From Microthrixaceae bacterium (GTDB lineage: Bacteria > Actinomycetota > Acidimicrobiia > Acidimicrobiales > Microtrichaceae): DNA of 64,000 nt. Of the stretch, positions 8,135-16,148 are shown in pieces (the first letter of the stretch is position 1; each line of letters opens with the position of its first letter). The DNA lies in NCBI GenBank assembly GCA_023957975.1, contig JAMLGM010000003.1:252501-316500 (forward strand), given 5' to 3'. Made by a program: the position numbers and the translations under genes. The notes under the pieces are model-generated. The model did no database searches. It worked only from the letters and a program-made list of their open reading frames with translations, and had not been told where the DNA came from.

Positions 8135-8343
8135 GGCGGGTGGAACTCTAGCGAGCACCCCCGTACGCGTGCGAACCCGCTGGTGTTCGACACAACACCA
8201 CCACCCTTCACAGTTCTTGCACGCGGCGCCTACTTCCGTTCGGGTGCGTGCACCGGTAGCGTGGACACGGCCCGTTCGCGTACGGCCGGACGGCGAAGGA
8301 CCACAGGAGGGACACTCCGGTGGCGTAGGGAAGTTGAGGTTTC

Positions 8344-9696
8344 ATGTCTGAGCTCGGGACGACGGCGGTGGGCACACTGGCGACACTGCCTGATCCGACC
8401 CTTGTCGAGGAACACAACCCGATCAGTTTCCGCTTTCCCCGTCGTACCTGGTTGCTGATCGGGCTGGCGACGCTGGTGGCAGGAGTTCTGGCGTCGCTGG
8501 CGACACTGGCGTTGCCCGAGCAGTACGCGGTGACCCGGACGTTGTTCGTGATGAACAGTTCCAATCCGACCGATATCGATACCCTCACCCGACTGCTCGA
8601 GGAGCTCATCGCCGACAAGGGCTTTGCGATGGAGCTCAAGCAGATGGCCGATGTCGATCTCCCCGTCGAGAAGGTCAAATCGATGGTGAGCACCAACCGG
8701 CCACCGTTGTCGGCGTCGCTCGACGTCGTTGTTCGCGCCGCCGACAGGGAAACGGCGGCGACCCTTTCGGCCGCGATCGTTCCCACGCTGGAAAAGGTCT
8801 TCGAAACCCCCTTCAAGAACGTCCCCATCAGCTCGCGTATCGCCACGCCGGTGGTGTTGGACATGTGGGAAGGCGGCGTCGCCGAACAGGAATACGTTCC
8901 GTGGTGGATGGGCTTCGTGGCCGGCGCTGCCGTTGCGTTCATGTTCGGGTTCGTGGTCGCTGCGTATCGCCAGTATCGGCGTCCGGTGATCGCCTCGGCG
9001 CGAGACGTGGGAGAGGCGCTCGATCTCCCGGTGCTCGCTCGCGTCGCGACGATCGGCGACGGCCGAGGAACCAACCCGTCCGACGCCGTTCTCGGCATGC
9101 TCAGCGCGATCGAACGGTTGGGAACCGCGGGCCCGATTCATCGCCTGGTGGTCGTTGGCCCCGAGGCGGATCTCGAGCGTTCGAAGCTCGTGTTGGCGCT
9201 CGGGTGTGCCATCGCCCGAAATTTCGATCAGCCGGTGGCGATCGTCGACGCTGACCTGCAGAACGCGTCGCTGTCCAAGTTGGTCGGAGCGATCGATGAA
9301 CCGGGTCTCGCGGAATGCCTCAGCGGCGATCTCCGGGTCGACCAGACCCTGCTTCGCATCGAGAACGGACATATGCCCGCGGTCCTCGACTCGATGGCTC
9401 CTCCTGCGGGCATGATCCGATTGATGCCCGCAGGCATCGATCGGAGCGGCAACCTGTTGCGCATGCGGTCGAACCTTCACCAGGTGCTCGGCACGATGTC
9501 GGGCAAGTACGTCGTGATCATCGACGGCCCGCAGGTGCCGGGATCGGTGCCGACCCACCAGTTGTTGACGCTTGCCGATGCGACGGTCGTCGTGGTGACA
9601 GAGGGGGGCACTTCGATTCGCGATGCCAGGTTCACCGGCAACGCGGTTCGGTCGAACACGACGAATCCGGTTGGCGCGGTGGTCCTGCGCCGGTGA
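8344..9696 (+). CDS. Wzz/BY-kinase-like membrane protein with degenerate P-loop
   Basis: The layout is that of a polysaccharide co-polymerase fused to a bacterial tyrosine kinase (CpsCD/Wzc-like): TM helix 1 (about 34-57), an outside region, TM helix 2 (about 189-208), and a cytoplasmic nucleotide-binding-like domain (about 215-450). Walker A' is recognisable (VAIVDADLQ, Asp302/Asp304) and Walker B-like VVIIDGPQ follows near 390. The Walker A loop is degenerate: where GKST is expected the sequence reads ERSK (278-281). No C-terminal tyrosine cluster is present, so kinase activity is doubtful. It probably controls chain length or assembly of a surface glycan together with the sugar transferase and GT2 downstream. 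The start ATG 8344 is preceded by TTGAGG. Confidence 0.8.
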   Translation: MSELGTTAVGTLATLPDPTLVEEHNPISFRFPRRTWLLIGLATLVAGVLASLATLALPEQYAVTRTLFVMNSSNPTDIDTLTRLLEELIADKGFAMELKQMADVDLPVEKVKSMVSTNRPPLSASLDVVVRAADRETAATLSAAIVPTLEKVFETPFKNVPISSRIATPVVLDMWEGGVAEQEYVPWWMGFVAGAAVAFMFGFVVAAYRQYRRPVIASARDVGEALDLPVLARVATIGDGRGTNPSDAVLGMLSAIERLGTAGPIHRLVVVGPEADLERSKLVLALGCAIARNFDQPVAIVDADLQNASLSKLVGAIDEPGLAECLSGDLRVDQTLLRIENGHMPAVLDSMAPPAGMIRLMPAGIDRSGNLLRMRSNLHQVLGTMSGKYVVIIDGPQVPGSVPTHQLLTLADATVVVVTEGGTSIRDARFTGNAVRSNTTNPVGAVVLRR

Positions 9697-9846
9697 ACGC
9701 AACCCGTATTTGTGAAGAAACTGAGGAAACCCCCTTGAGTGTTGAAGGGCGGCGTGCTTAGCTCTTGAGGTACTTGGGGAGTCGAGAGTCATGACGACGC
9801 GGCGTCGGGGCTCGGCACTGTTTGGGAAACCAACGGGAGTTGATCG

Positions 9847-11358
9847 ATGCTGAAGCCTGCCGCTGCGAGGCCATCCGAACACGACGCATCGGAATTCGAG
9901 GCGTCCGAGAGCTCGAAGCGTCGATCGCTGCGGCTCGTCGGTCGAGACGGGGGATTCGCCAGCGATTCGCACGGCGACGCGGCGCCGTTCACCCAGCAAC
10001 AACGTCGGGGTATCGGCGCATGGGCGTTGTTGCTCGGCGTTGCTCTCGACGCCGTCATCGTCTTGGGGGTCGCCTACCTCACGAGGCGGGGTTCCGGGAG
10101 CGATCGCGACCTTGGCAACATCATTCTCGCCTATACAGCGATTTCCACGGTGCTCCTCCTGCCCACGCACCGTCGCGGTCGGGTGGTTCCACGCCCGAGC
10201 GAAACCGCCCTTTCGGTTGTCGTGCGCATCGGATTGGCACCGCTGATCGCGTCGGTGCTCGCCGGGTGGGTCTCCGCCGTCGACATCACGGTCTGGGCCC
10301 AGTTGGTCGCCATCACCTCGGCACTCGTGCTGCTGGGCAGGCTCGTGTCGTTCAAGCTCGTCCAGGGCCTGCGTTCTCGTGGGTACGACCTGGAGGATGT
10401 GATTCTCGTCGGCGCCGGGGCGGTCGGCCGCGACCTCGCCGAGGCCATCGACCAGAACCCGGACTGTGGGCTGTTGCCGATCGGGTTTCTCGACCGCTTC
10501 GACGAGCGCGGCCGTCTTCCGGTGATCGATCGCCCCGAGAACCTCGCCGAGGTCTGCGCGGAGCGCAACATCCGCCACGTCATCTTGGGGTACGGTGCCG
10601 CCACCGAGCACGAGATCGTCGGGTATGTCCGCCAGTGCGCCGCCATGCCGATCCAGTTCTACACGGTTCCACGATTCTTCGAACTCGGGGTGGCCTCCGG
10701 TGCCACCGGCTTCGAGGTCGACGGGTTCGCCATCACCACGCTCGGCCGCGCCGGACGTCACCACCTCATGTGGCCACTCAAGCGGGCATTTGACCTCGTA
10801 GTGACCAGCGTGATGTTCATCCTCACGCTGCCGGTGTTCATCGTCGTCGCCGCGGCGGTCAAACTCACCAGTCCCGGCCCCATCCTGTTTCGCCAGGAAC
10901 GGGTGAGTGTCGACCACGTCCCATTCGAGATTCTGAAATTCCGCACGATGGCCCATGTCGCCGATCCGAAGAAGCAGGCGGAACTCGATCAGCGTGCACA
11001 GGCGGTCAACCTCGACGACGACCGAATCACTCCGATCGGTCGGTTCCTTCGCAAGTCGCACCTCGATGAGCTTCCCCAGTTGATCAACGTGTTGAAGGGC
11101 GAGATGTCGATCGTCGGTCCGAGGCCGGAGCGTCCGTACTTCGTCGACCAGCACTCCGAGGAGTACCCGGCCTATGCCCACCGGCATCGCGTTCCGGCCG
11201 GGATTACCGGCTGGGCGCAGGTGAACGGGTTCTGGGGCGATTCGTCGCTGGAGACTCGCGTGCGTCTCGACAACCGCTACATCGACGACTGGTCGCCGGT
11301 GCGCGACCTGGTGATCGGGCTGCGCACGATCCCGACGCTGCTCGGCAAGCGCCGCTGA
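9847..11358 (+). CDS. Exopolysaccharide polyprenyl-phosphate sugar-1-phosphate transferase
   Basis: This integral membrane initiating transferase (WcaJ/WbaP/CpsE type) moves a sugar-1-phosphate from a nucleotide sugar to undecaprenyl phosphate. Of 503 residues, the first ~60 are a polar cytoplasmic tail, then come several TM helices. A Rossmann-like CoA_binding_3 domain (DVILVGAGAVGRDLAEAI) follows, then the conserved catalytic domain from about residue 315 (KRAFDLVVTS, PGPILFRQERV, FEILKFRTM, SHLDELPQLINVLKGEMSIVGPRP, RHRVPAGITGWAQVNG). All signature blocks are intact. It follows the Wzz-like gene after 150 bases and precedes a GT2. A GGGAG ribosome binding site precedes ATG 9847. Confidence 0.94.
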   Translation: MLKPAAARPSEHDASEFEASESSKRRSLRLVGRDGGFASDSHGDAAPFTQQQRRGIGAWALLLGVALDAVIVLGVAYLTRRGSGSDRDLGNIILAYTAISTVLLLPTHRRGRVVPRPSETALSVVVRIGLAPLIASVLAGWVSAVDITVWAQLVAITSALVLLGRLVSFKLVQGLRSRGYDLEDVILVGAGAVGRDLAEAIDQNPDCGLLPIGFLDRFDERGRLPVIDRPENLAEVCAERNIRHVILGYGAATEHEIVGYVRQCAAMPIQFYTVPRFFELGVASGATGFEVDGFAITTLGRAGRHHLMWPLKRAFDLVVTSVMFILTLPVFIVVAAAVKLTSPGPILFRQERVSVDHVPFEILKFRTMAHVADPKKQAELDQRAQAVNLDDDRITPIGRFLRKSHLDELPQLINVLKGEMSIVGPRPERPYFVDQHSEEYPAYAHRHRVPAGITGWAQVNGFWGDSSLETRVRLDNRYIDDWSPVRDLVIGLRTIPTLLGKRR

Positions 11359-11407
11359 GCGCGCGCTGTGGTTCCTGCCACGACGAGGTCTCGGTAAGAC
11401 TGCTCGA

Positions 11408-12406
11408 ATGACTTCGACAACTCCGCGCTCCGGTGGCCAGCCGCTCGTGAGCGTCGTGATCCCTGCGTACAACGAAGAACGGTCCATCTCCACGTGTCTC
11501 GACGCGGTGTTGGCTCAGACGTGGGACAACCTTGAGGTGCTGGTGCTCGATGGTGGTTCCCAGGACCGAACCCGCGAGATCGTGGCGGAGTACACCGCCG
11601 TCGACCCGAGAGTTCGCGTCGTGGCGAATCCGGGGCGGACCCAGCCGGCCGCGTTGAATGCCGCCCGTGCGAGCATCACCTCGGACTGGATGATCCGGAT
11701 GGACGCCCACAGCACGATTCCCGCCAATTACGTCGAATCGGTGATGGCGCACCTCGGTACCGGAAAGTGGGGTGGGGTCGGCGGTCGCAAAGACGGTGTC
11801 GCCACCACCGCCGCCGGCCGTGCCATCGTCGCCGCGCTCGGGTCCAAGTTCGGGGTCGGCAACTCGAAGTACCACCACAGCACCGAGGTGGAAACCGTCG
11901 ATCACATTCCGTTCGGCGCCTACCCGATGTCGGTCGTCAACGAACTCGGTGGTTGGGATGAGTCGAACGTGTCCAATGAGGATTTCGAGTTCGACTACCG
12001 CGTGCGGCAGTCGGGACGCGAGCTGCTTTTCGACCCGGGCATCGTCATCTTCTGGCAGACCCGGGAGACGATCGGGTCGTTCTTCGAGCAGTATCGACGC
12101 TATGGCAGAGCCAAGGCTGTCACGCTGCTCACCCACCCGAAATCTGCCTCGCCGCGCCACGTCCTGCCGGCCGTGCTGGCGTTGGCGATGATGTTCGCGG
12201 CGGTCATCGGCTGGCGCAAGCCCAAGGTCGCGGCTGCGATCGTCACGCCCTATCTCGGCGGCATCGCGGTGGCGACCGCGTCGATCGCACCTAAGTTGAC
12301 CGCCCCGGAGTCGCTTCGATTCGTTCCGGGTGCGTTGATGGCGATGCATTTGGGGTACGGCGTGGGATTGTTGGAAGCGTTCGTGCTGGGTCGGCGTAAC
12401 CGCTGA
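11408..12406 (+). CDS. Family 2 glycosyltransferase (ExoA-like) with C-terminal membrane helices
   Basis: A 332-residue GT-A fold enzyme that probably extends the lipid-linked sugar made by the preceding transferase. The N-terminal region shows VSVVIPAYNEERSISTCLDAVLAQ, VLDGGSQDRTREI and the metal-binding RMDAHS (DxH form). An acceptor-site EDFEFDYRVRQSG with Trp (FWQTRET) follows. Two hydrophobic helices near 255-290 and one near the end suggest membrane attachment, as in ExoA-type succinoglycan enzymes. It lies 49 bases after the sugar transferase in the same direction. The sugar specificity cannot be inferred. Confidence 0.9.
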   Translation: MTSTTPRSGGQPLVSVVIPAYNEERSISTCLDAVLAQTWDNLEVLVLDGGSQDRTREIVAEYTAVDPRVRVVANPGRTQPAALNAARASITSDWMIRMDAHSTIPANYVESVMAHLGTGKWGGVGGRKDGVATTAAGRAIVAALGSKFGVGNSKYHHSTEVETVDHIPFGAYPMSVVNELGGWDESNVSNEDFEFDYRVRQSGRELLFDPGIVIFWQTRETIGSFFEQYRRYGRAKAVTLLTHPKSASPRHVLPAVLALAMMFAAVIGWRKPKVAAAIVTPYLGGIAVATASIAPKLTAPESLRFVPGALMAMHLGYGVGLLEAFVLGRRNR

Positions 12407-12445
12407 GGCGCGGTTCGGATTCGCGGCGGGCCACGGTGGTTTCGG

Positions 12446-12476
12446 TTGTGGAATGACGGGTTCGATCGAATACGCT
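12446..12476 (+). promoter_or_regulatory. Possible sigma-70-type promoter of tRNA-Gln
   Basis: TTGTGG (12446-12451) and TACGCT (12471-12476) are separated by 19 bases and lie 12 bases before the tRNA. The spacing is on the long side and the match is only partial, so this is a weak call. Confidence 0.3.
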
Positions 12477-12487
12477 CAACAGATCCT

Positions 12488-12560
12488 TCGCGGGTAGTTC
12501 AATTGGCAGAACACCGGACTTTGAATCCGGTTGTTGCAGGTTCGAGTCCTGCCCCGCGAG
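12488..12560 (+). tRNA. tRNA-Gln (anticodon TTG)
   Basis: A cloverleaf can be folded. The acceptor stem is TCGCGGG (12488-12494) with CCCGCGA (12553-12559), with U1-A72 as usual for tRNA-Gln. The anticodon stem is CCGGA/TCCGG with loop CTTTGAA, giving anticodon UUG. The T arm is GCAGG-TTCGAGT-CCTGC. The discriminator is G, and CCA is not encoded. It reads CAA (Gln) codons and stands alone between the GT2 and glmU. Confidence 0.95.
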
Positions 12561-12609
12561 CATTCATCGATTCGTCCGCACGGATGATGCGGGCGGTGCC
12601 GGGGGCGCC

Positions 12610-13722
12610 GTGACCACAACAGTCGAGCAGCGACGTCCGCTCTACGCCGTGGTGCTCGCGGCTGGGGAAGGGTCGCGGATGAAATCCGAACGACCCAAAC
12701 CGTTGCACCGGTTGTGCGGGAAACCGATGCTGGCCTACGTCCTGGAGTCCCTCGAGACGAGTTCGGTCGATGCGATCGCCATCGTCGTGGGTCACAAGGC
12801 CGAGGTGGTGACAAAGAAGATCACCGAACATCCGCTGTCGACCGCACTGCATTTCGCTCACCAAGAGGTACAGCGCGGCACCGGAGACGCAGCTCAGATT
12901 GGCCTTGCCGGTCTGCCGGAGGATGTCGATGACGACAGCGACGTGATCGTCCTGCCCGGCGATGCGCCGCTATTGCGCGCAGAAACGATGCGCGAGCTCG
13001 TCGAGCGGCATCGCAGCAGCGGTGTGGCGGCGACGCTGCTGACCGCGGAGCTCGACGATCCGACCGGGTACGGCCGGATCGTGCGGGCCGCGGGCGGGGC
13101 GGTGGTCGACATCGTCGAACAAAAGGATGCGACCCCCGATCAACTCGCCATCCGCGAGGTCAACACGTCGATCTATTGCTTCAAACGTTCGCTCCTCACA
13201 CCGGCCCTGCGGCGACTCAGCCCGGACAACGCGCAGGGCGAGTACTACCTGACCGATGTCGTGAAGGTGCTTGCCAGTGCGGGCCATAGCGTCGACTCGA
13301 TGATCGCGCCCAACCCGGAGGAGGCTTCGGGGGTCAATGACCGGTTGCAGCTGTCCCATGCGGAGGCGGAGATGCGTCGCCGCACGAACGAGGCGTTGAT
13401 GCGGTCGGGTGTTTCGATGCTCGATCCGGCGACGACCTATGTCGAAACGACCGTGACCGTCGGCCGTGACGTGACGCTGTTTCCCGGTGTCGTCCTCCAG
13501 GGGCGAACGGTGATCGGCGAAGGCGCCGAGATCGGTCCGAACTCGCGCCTCGTCGACAGCGTGGTCGGACGCGACGCGATCATCGAGTCGACGGTCGCTC
13601 GAGGAGCGGTGATCGGCGACCGCGCCGTGGTCGGTCCATTCGCCTGGTTGGGCGCTGGGTCCGAGATCCCGTCCGACGCGGTCACCGGAGCGTCCTACAA
13701 TTCTGACACCGCCCAGCCCTGA
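12610..13722 (+). CDS. glmU: GlmU-type N-acetylglucosamine-1-phosphate uridylyltransferase, C-terminal domain truncated
   Basis: The uridylyltransferase half is complete: VVLAAGEGSRMKSERPKPLH (14-33), QRGTGDA (88-94), LPGDAPLL (115-122), GYGRIVR (153-159) and EVNTSIYCF (183-191). This domain makes UDP-GlcNAc for peptidoglycan. The left-handed beta-helix starts at about residue 275 but stops after four or five turns (ending VVGPFAWLGAGSEIPSD, 340-355). GlmU normally has ~450-490 residues. The missing part would carry the catalytic His and acetyl-CoA site for acetylating GlcN-1-P. prs starts 13 bases after the stop, so this is not a frameshift within the window. Start is GTG 12610. It lies upstream of prs in the usual actinobacterial order. 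Confidence 0.92.
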   Translation: MTTTVEQRRPLYAVVLAAGEGSRMKSERPKPLHRLCGKPMLAYVLESLETSSVDAIAIVVGHKAEVVTKKITEHPLSTALHFAHQEVQRGTGDAAQIGLAGLPEDVDDDSDVIVLPGDAPLLRAETMRELVERHRSSGVAATLLTAELDDPTGYGRIVRAAGGAVVDIVEQKDATPDQLAIREVNTSIYCFKRSLLTPALRRLSPDNAQGEYYLTDVVKVLASAGHSVDSMIAPNPEEASGVNDRLQLSHAEAEMRRRTNEALMRSGVSMLDPATTYVETTVTVGRDVTLFPGVVLQGRTVIGEGAEIGPNSRLVDSVVGRDAIIESTVARGAVIGDRAVVGPFAWLGAGSEIPSDAVTGASYNSDTAQP

Positions 13723-13735
13723 TCGGGAGTTGCTC

Positions 13736-14722
13736 ATGGAGCTCGTCACCAAGAAGCGTTTGCACCTCGTCGCGGGGCGTAACAATCGCCCGCTCGCAGA
13801 GGAGGTGGCGCAACGCCTCGATGTCTCGCTCGGACCGATCTCGGTGTCGGAGTTCGCCAACGGTGAGCTCCACTGCAAGTACGGCGATTCGATCCGCGGC
13901 TCCGACGTGTTCATCTTCCAGGGGCATTCCTCGACACCCGAACTGTCCATCAACGACGCGTTGATGGAGCACCTCATCATGGTCGACGCCGCCCGCCGCG
14001 CCTCGGCCAAGCGGATCACGGTCGTCGCTCCGCTCTACGGGTATTCGCGTCAGGACCGAAAGGCAGAGGGACGCGAGCCGATCACGGCGAAACTCATCGC
14101 CGATCTGTTCAAGGTGGCGGGTGCGAAGCGGCTGGTGTCAGTCGACCTGCATTCAGGGCAGATCCAGGGGTTCTTCGACGGCCCGGTCGATCATCTCACG
14201 GCGATGCCGGTTCTGGTGCAGTGGATGCAGGACAACCTCGGCGATACCGATCTGGTCGTGGCATCCCCCGACGCCGGCCGGGTGAAGGTCTCCGAGCGCT
14301 ACGCGAACCAGTTGCACGCGAACATCGCCATGGTTCACAAGCGTCGCGTGCGCGGTCTGAAGAACACCGTCGAAGCCAAAGATGTCGTCGGTGACGTCGC
14401 CGGCAAGGTGTGCGTGCTGATCGACGACATGATCGACACGGGCGGGACGCTGGTGGCCGCCGCCGAACTGCTGGCCGAACGCGGGGCGTCCAAGGTGTAC
14501 GCGGCTGCGACCCACGGAGTCTTCAGCGGTCCGGCGATCGAACGGATCGAGAATTCCGTGCTCGAGAAGGTCGTGATCACCAACACCGTCTACCAGCCGC
14601 CCCAGAACCGGATCGCGAAGATCGAGGTCCTGTCGGCCGCCGGCATCATCGCCGACGCGATCGATGCGGTGTTCGAAGACACGTCGGTGTCGGAGATCTT
14701 CCACGGCGAGAACCAGCACTGA
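13736..14722 (+). CDS. prs: Ribose-phosphate pyrophosphokinase
   Basis: PRPP synthase makes phosphoribosyl pyrophosphate from ribose-5-phosphate and ATP, feeding purine, pyrimidine, His and Trp synthesis and, in this window, the apt reaction. Visible motifs: SVSEFANGEL near the N-terminus, PYG-equivalent LYGYSRQDRKAEGREPITAK, the metal site DLHSGQIQGFFDGPVDHL, and the PRPP loop VCVLIDDMIDTGGTL. Length is 328 aa, normal for class I. ATG 13736 is preferred over an in-frame TTG at 13730, because GGGAG at 13725-13729 is well spaced for the ATG. It is probably co-transcribed with glmU. Confidence 0.96.
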   Translation: MELVTKKRLHLVAGRNNRPLAEEVAQRLDVSLGPISVSEFANGELHCKYGDSIRGSDVFIFQGHSSTPELSINDALMEHLIMVDAARRASAKRITVVAPLYGYSRQDRKAEGREPITAKLIADLFKVAGAKRLVSVDLHSGQIQGFFDGPVDHLTAMPVLVQWMQDNLGDTDLVVASPDAGRVKVSERYANQLHANIAMVHKRRVRGLKNTVEAKDVVGDVAGKVCVLIDDMIDTGGTLVAAAELLAERGASKVYAAATHGVFSGPAIERIENSVLEKVVITNTVYQPPQNRIAKIEVLSAAGIIADAIDAVFEDTSVSEIFHGENQH

Positions 14723-14778
14723 TCCAAACGTCAGCGCTGACGCAAACCGCCGCGCTCCGGCACGATTTCGGGCCCCAC

Positions 14779-14808
14779 TTGGCCCTCGCGGGGGTGGGCG
14801 GATAGTCT
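14779..14808 (+). promoter_or_regulatory. Possible promoter of rplY
   Basis: TTGGCC (14779-14784) and TAGTCT (14803-14808) with an 18-base spacer, 60 bases before the rplY start. It lies in the 146-base prs-rplY gap, downstream of a 14-base palindrome (14729-14742). Confidence 0.3.
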
Positions 14809-14868
14809 CTCAATCCGGCCTTGGCGCGTCCCCGCGCGGCCGTGACGTTCGTTTGAGGAGTAATTGTT

Positions 14869-15480
14869 ATGGCTGAGGTCACCCTGACCGCCACCACCGG
14901 CCGCGAACTCGGCACCAGCTCGTCGCGCCGCCTGCGCGCCGAAGGCTTCATTCCCGCCACGGTGTACGGCATGGGCAAAGACGCGAGCTCGGTGCAGGTC
15001 GCTCGCCCCGACTTCCGCAAGGCGATGACGACCGACGCCGGTGTCAACGCGCTCATCAAGCTCACGGTCGACGGTGAAACCGAGTACGCGCTCGTCAAGG
15101 AGATTCAGCGTCACACGGTTCGTCGTGAGGTGATCCATATCGACCTCCTGCGCATCGATCCCGAGGTTCCGATCGTTCTTGACGTCCCCGTCGTGTTGAC
15201 CGGCGAGGCGAAGCAGGTCACCGCAGGTGGCGGCATGATCAACCAGCGTCTGCGTAGCCTCCGGGTGACGGTGCGGCCGGACTCGATCCCCACCGAGATC
15301 ACGATGTCGATCACCAACCTCGATGTCGAACAGACCTTCACCGTCGGCGACCTGGCGTTGCCGGACGGGGTGACCACCGAGTTGGACCCGACGACGGCGG
15401 TCGTGTCGGCCCCGCTGACCCGCGCTGCAATCGTCGCTGCCCGCCAGGCGGCCAAGGGCGACGACGCCGCGGAATCCTGA
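14869..15480 (+). CDS. rplY: 50S ribosomal protein bL25 (CTC/TL5 form)
   Basis: A two-domain 203-residue bL25 that binds 5S rRNA. The N-terminal L25 domain (about 1-90) begins with AEVTLTATTGRELGTSSSRRLRAEGFIPATVYG. The C-terminal TL5-type beta domain (about 95-185) contains DVPVVLTGEAKQVTAGGGMINQ, and the tail is Ala-rich and acidic. A GAGGAG ribosome binding site lies 8 bases before ATG 14869. It is followed by pth, the standard pair. Confidence 0.96.
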   Translation: MAEVTLTATTGRELGTSSSRRLRAEGFIPATVYGMGKDASSVQVARPDFRKAMTTDAGVNALIKLTVDGETEYALVKEIQRHTVRREVIHIDLLRIDPEVPIVLDVPVVLTGEAKQVTAGGGMINQRLRSLRVTVRPDSIPTEITMSITNLDVEQTFTVGDLALPDGVTTELDPTTAVVSAPLTRAAIVAARQAAKGDDAAES

Positions 15481-15515
15481 TCGCATCCGGTTCGCCCCGG
15501 CCCTGCTGATCGATC

Positions 15516-16148
15516 GTGGTGTTGCGGCGCGGCGGGTCCGCCAGGTCCGGTGCGAAGGAGCACACCACGACCCCGTGGGATCTGATGGTGGTCGGCCTCG
15601 GCAATCCGGGCCCGAAATACCGCGGGACCCTGCACAATGTCGGAGTCGAGGCGATCGAGTTGATCGCCGAGCGAACCGGCTCGCGGTTTCGGACCGCCAA
15701 GGAATCGGCGCTGGTCGCGGAGACCCGGCTTGGTCCGGCGCGGGTGGCGCTGGTCTTTCCGCAGACCTACATGAACGAGTCGGGCCGAGCCGTGGCCCCG
15801 CTGGTGAAGCGTTACGGAATCACCGACCTGTCAACGCTGGTGGTCGTGCACGACGAGCTCGACCTCGAGCCGGGCCGAATGAAGGTGAAATTCGGCGGCG
15901 GGCTCGCTGGCCACAACGGTCTTCGTTCCATCAAGGCCCACCTGCATTCCGACGGGTTCACGCGCATCCGCATCGGGGTCGGTAAGCCCCCGGGTGGCAA
16001 GGACCGAGGGGCGGATCACGTGCTGGCCCAGCCGACGAAACGCGACCGCGAACTGATTTCGGTGTGCGTGCACGAGGCGGCGGACGCGGTCGAGATGATC
16101 CTGACCGATGGGGTGGAGGCTGCGATGGGTCGGTATAACCAGAAATGA
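15516..16148 (+). CDS. pth: Peptidyl-tRNA hydrolase
   Basis: Pth releases peptides from peptidyl-tRNA that drops off the ribosome. Catalytic and substrate residues are visible in VVGLGNPGPKYRGTLHNVG (His of HNVG), TYMNESG, VVHDELDLEPGRMKVKFGGGLAGHNGLRSI and RIRIGVGKPPG. The start is uncertain. GTG 15516 gives 210 aa; ATG 15585, just before VVGLGNPG, gives the usual family N-terminus but has no close ribosome binding site. A GAAGGAG at 15552-15558 fits neither well. The stop overlaps mfd by 4 bases (ATGA). Confidence 0.95.
   Translation: MVLRRGGSARSGAKEHTTTPWDLMVVGLGNPGPKYRGTLHNVGVEAIELIAERTGSRFRTAKESALVAETRLGPARVALVFPQTYMNESGRAVAPLVKRYGITDLSTLVVVHDELDLEPGRMKVKFGGGLAGHNGLRSIKAHLHSDGFTRIRIGVGKPPGGKDRGADHVLAQPTKRDRELISVCVHEAADAVEMILTDGVEAAMGRYNQK

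Noticed and set aside
9697-9846. Riboswitch or leader RNA upstream of the sugar transferase
   Set aside because: No conserved aptamer core or paired elements were found in this 150-base gap; only a ribosome binding site before ATG 9847.
8230-11493. Very long minus-strand open frame (1087 codons)
   Set aside because: It is antisense to the Wzz-like and sugar transferase genes; its translation is Arg/His-rich with no recognisable domain, typical of a high-GC shadow frame.
13700-13740. Frameshift as the reason for the short GlmU
   Set aside because: prs begins 13 bases after the stop and no beta-helix coding sequence appears in any frame beyond it.
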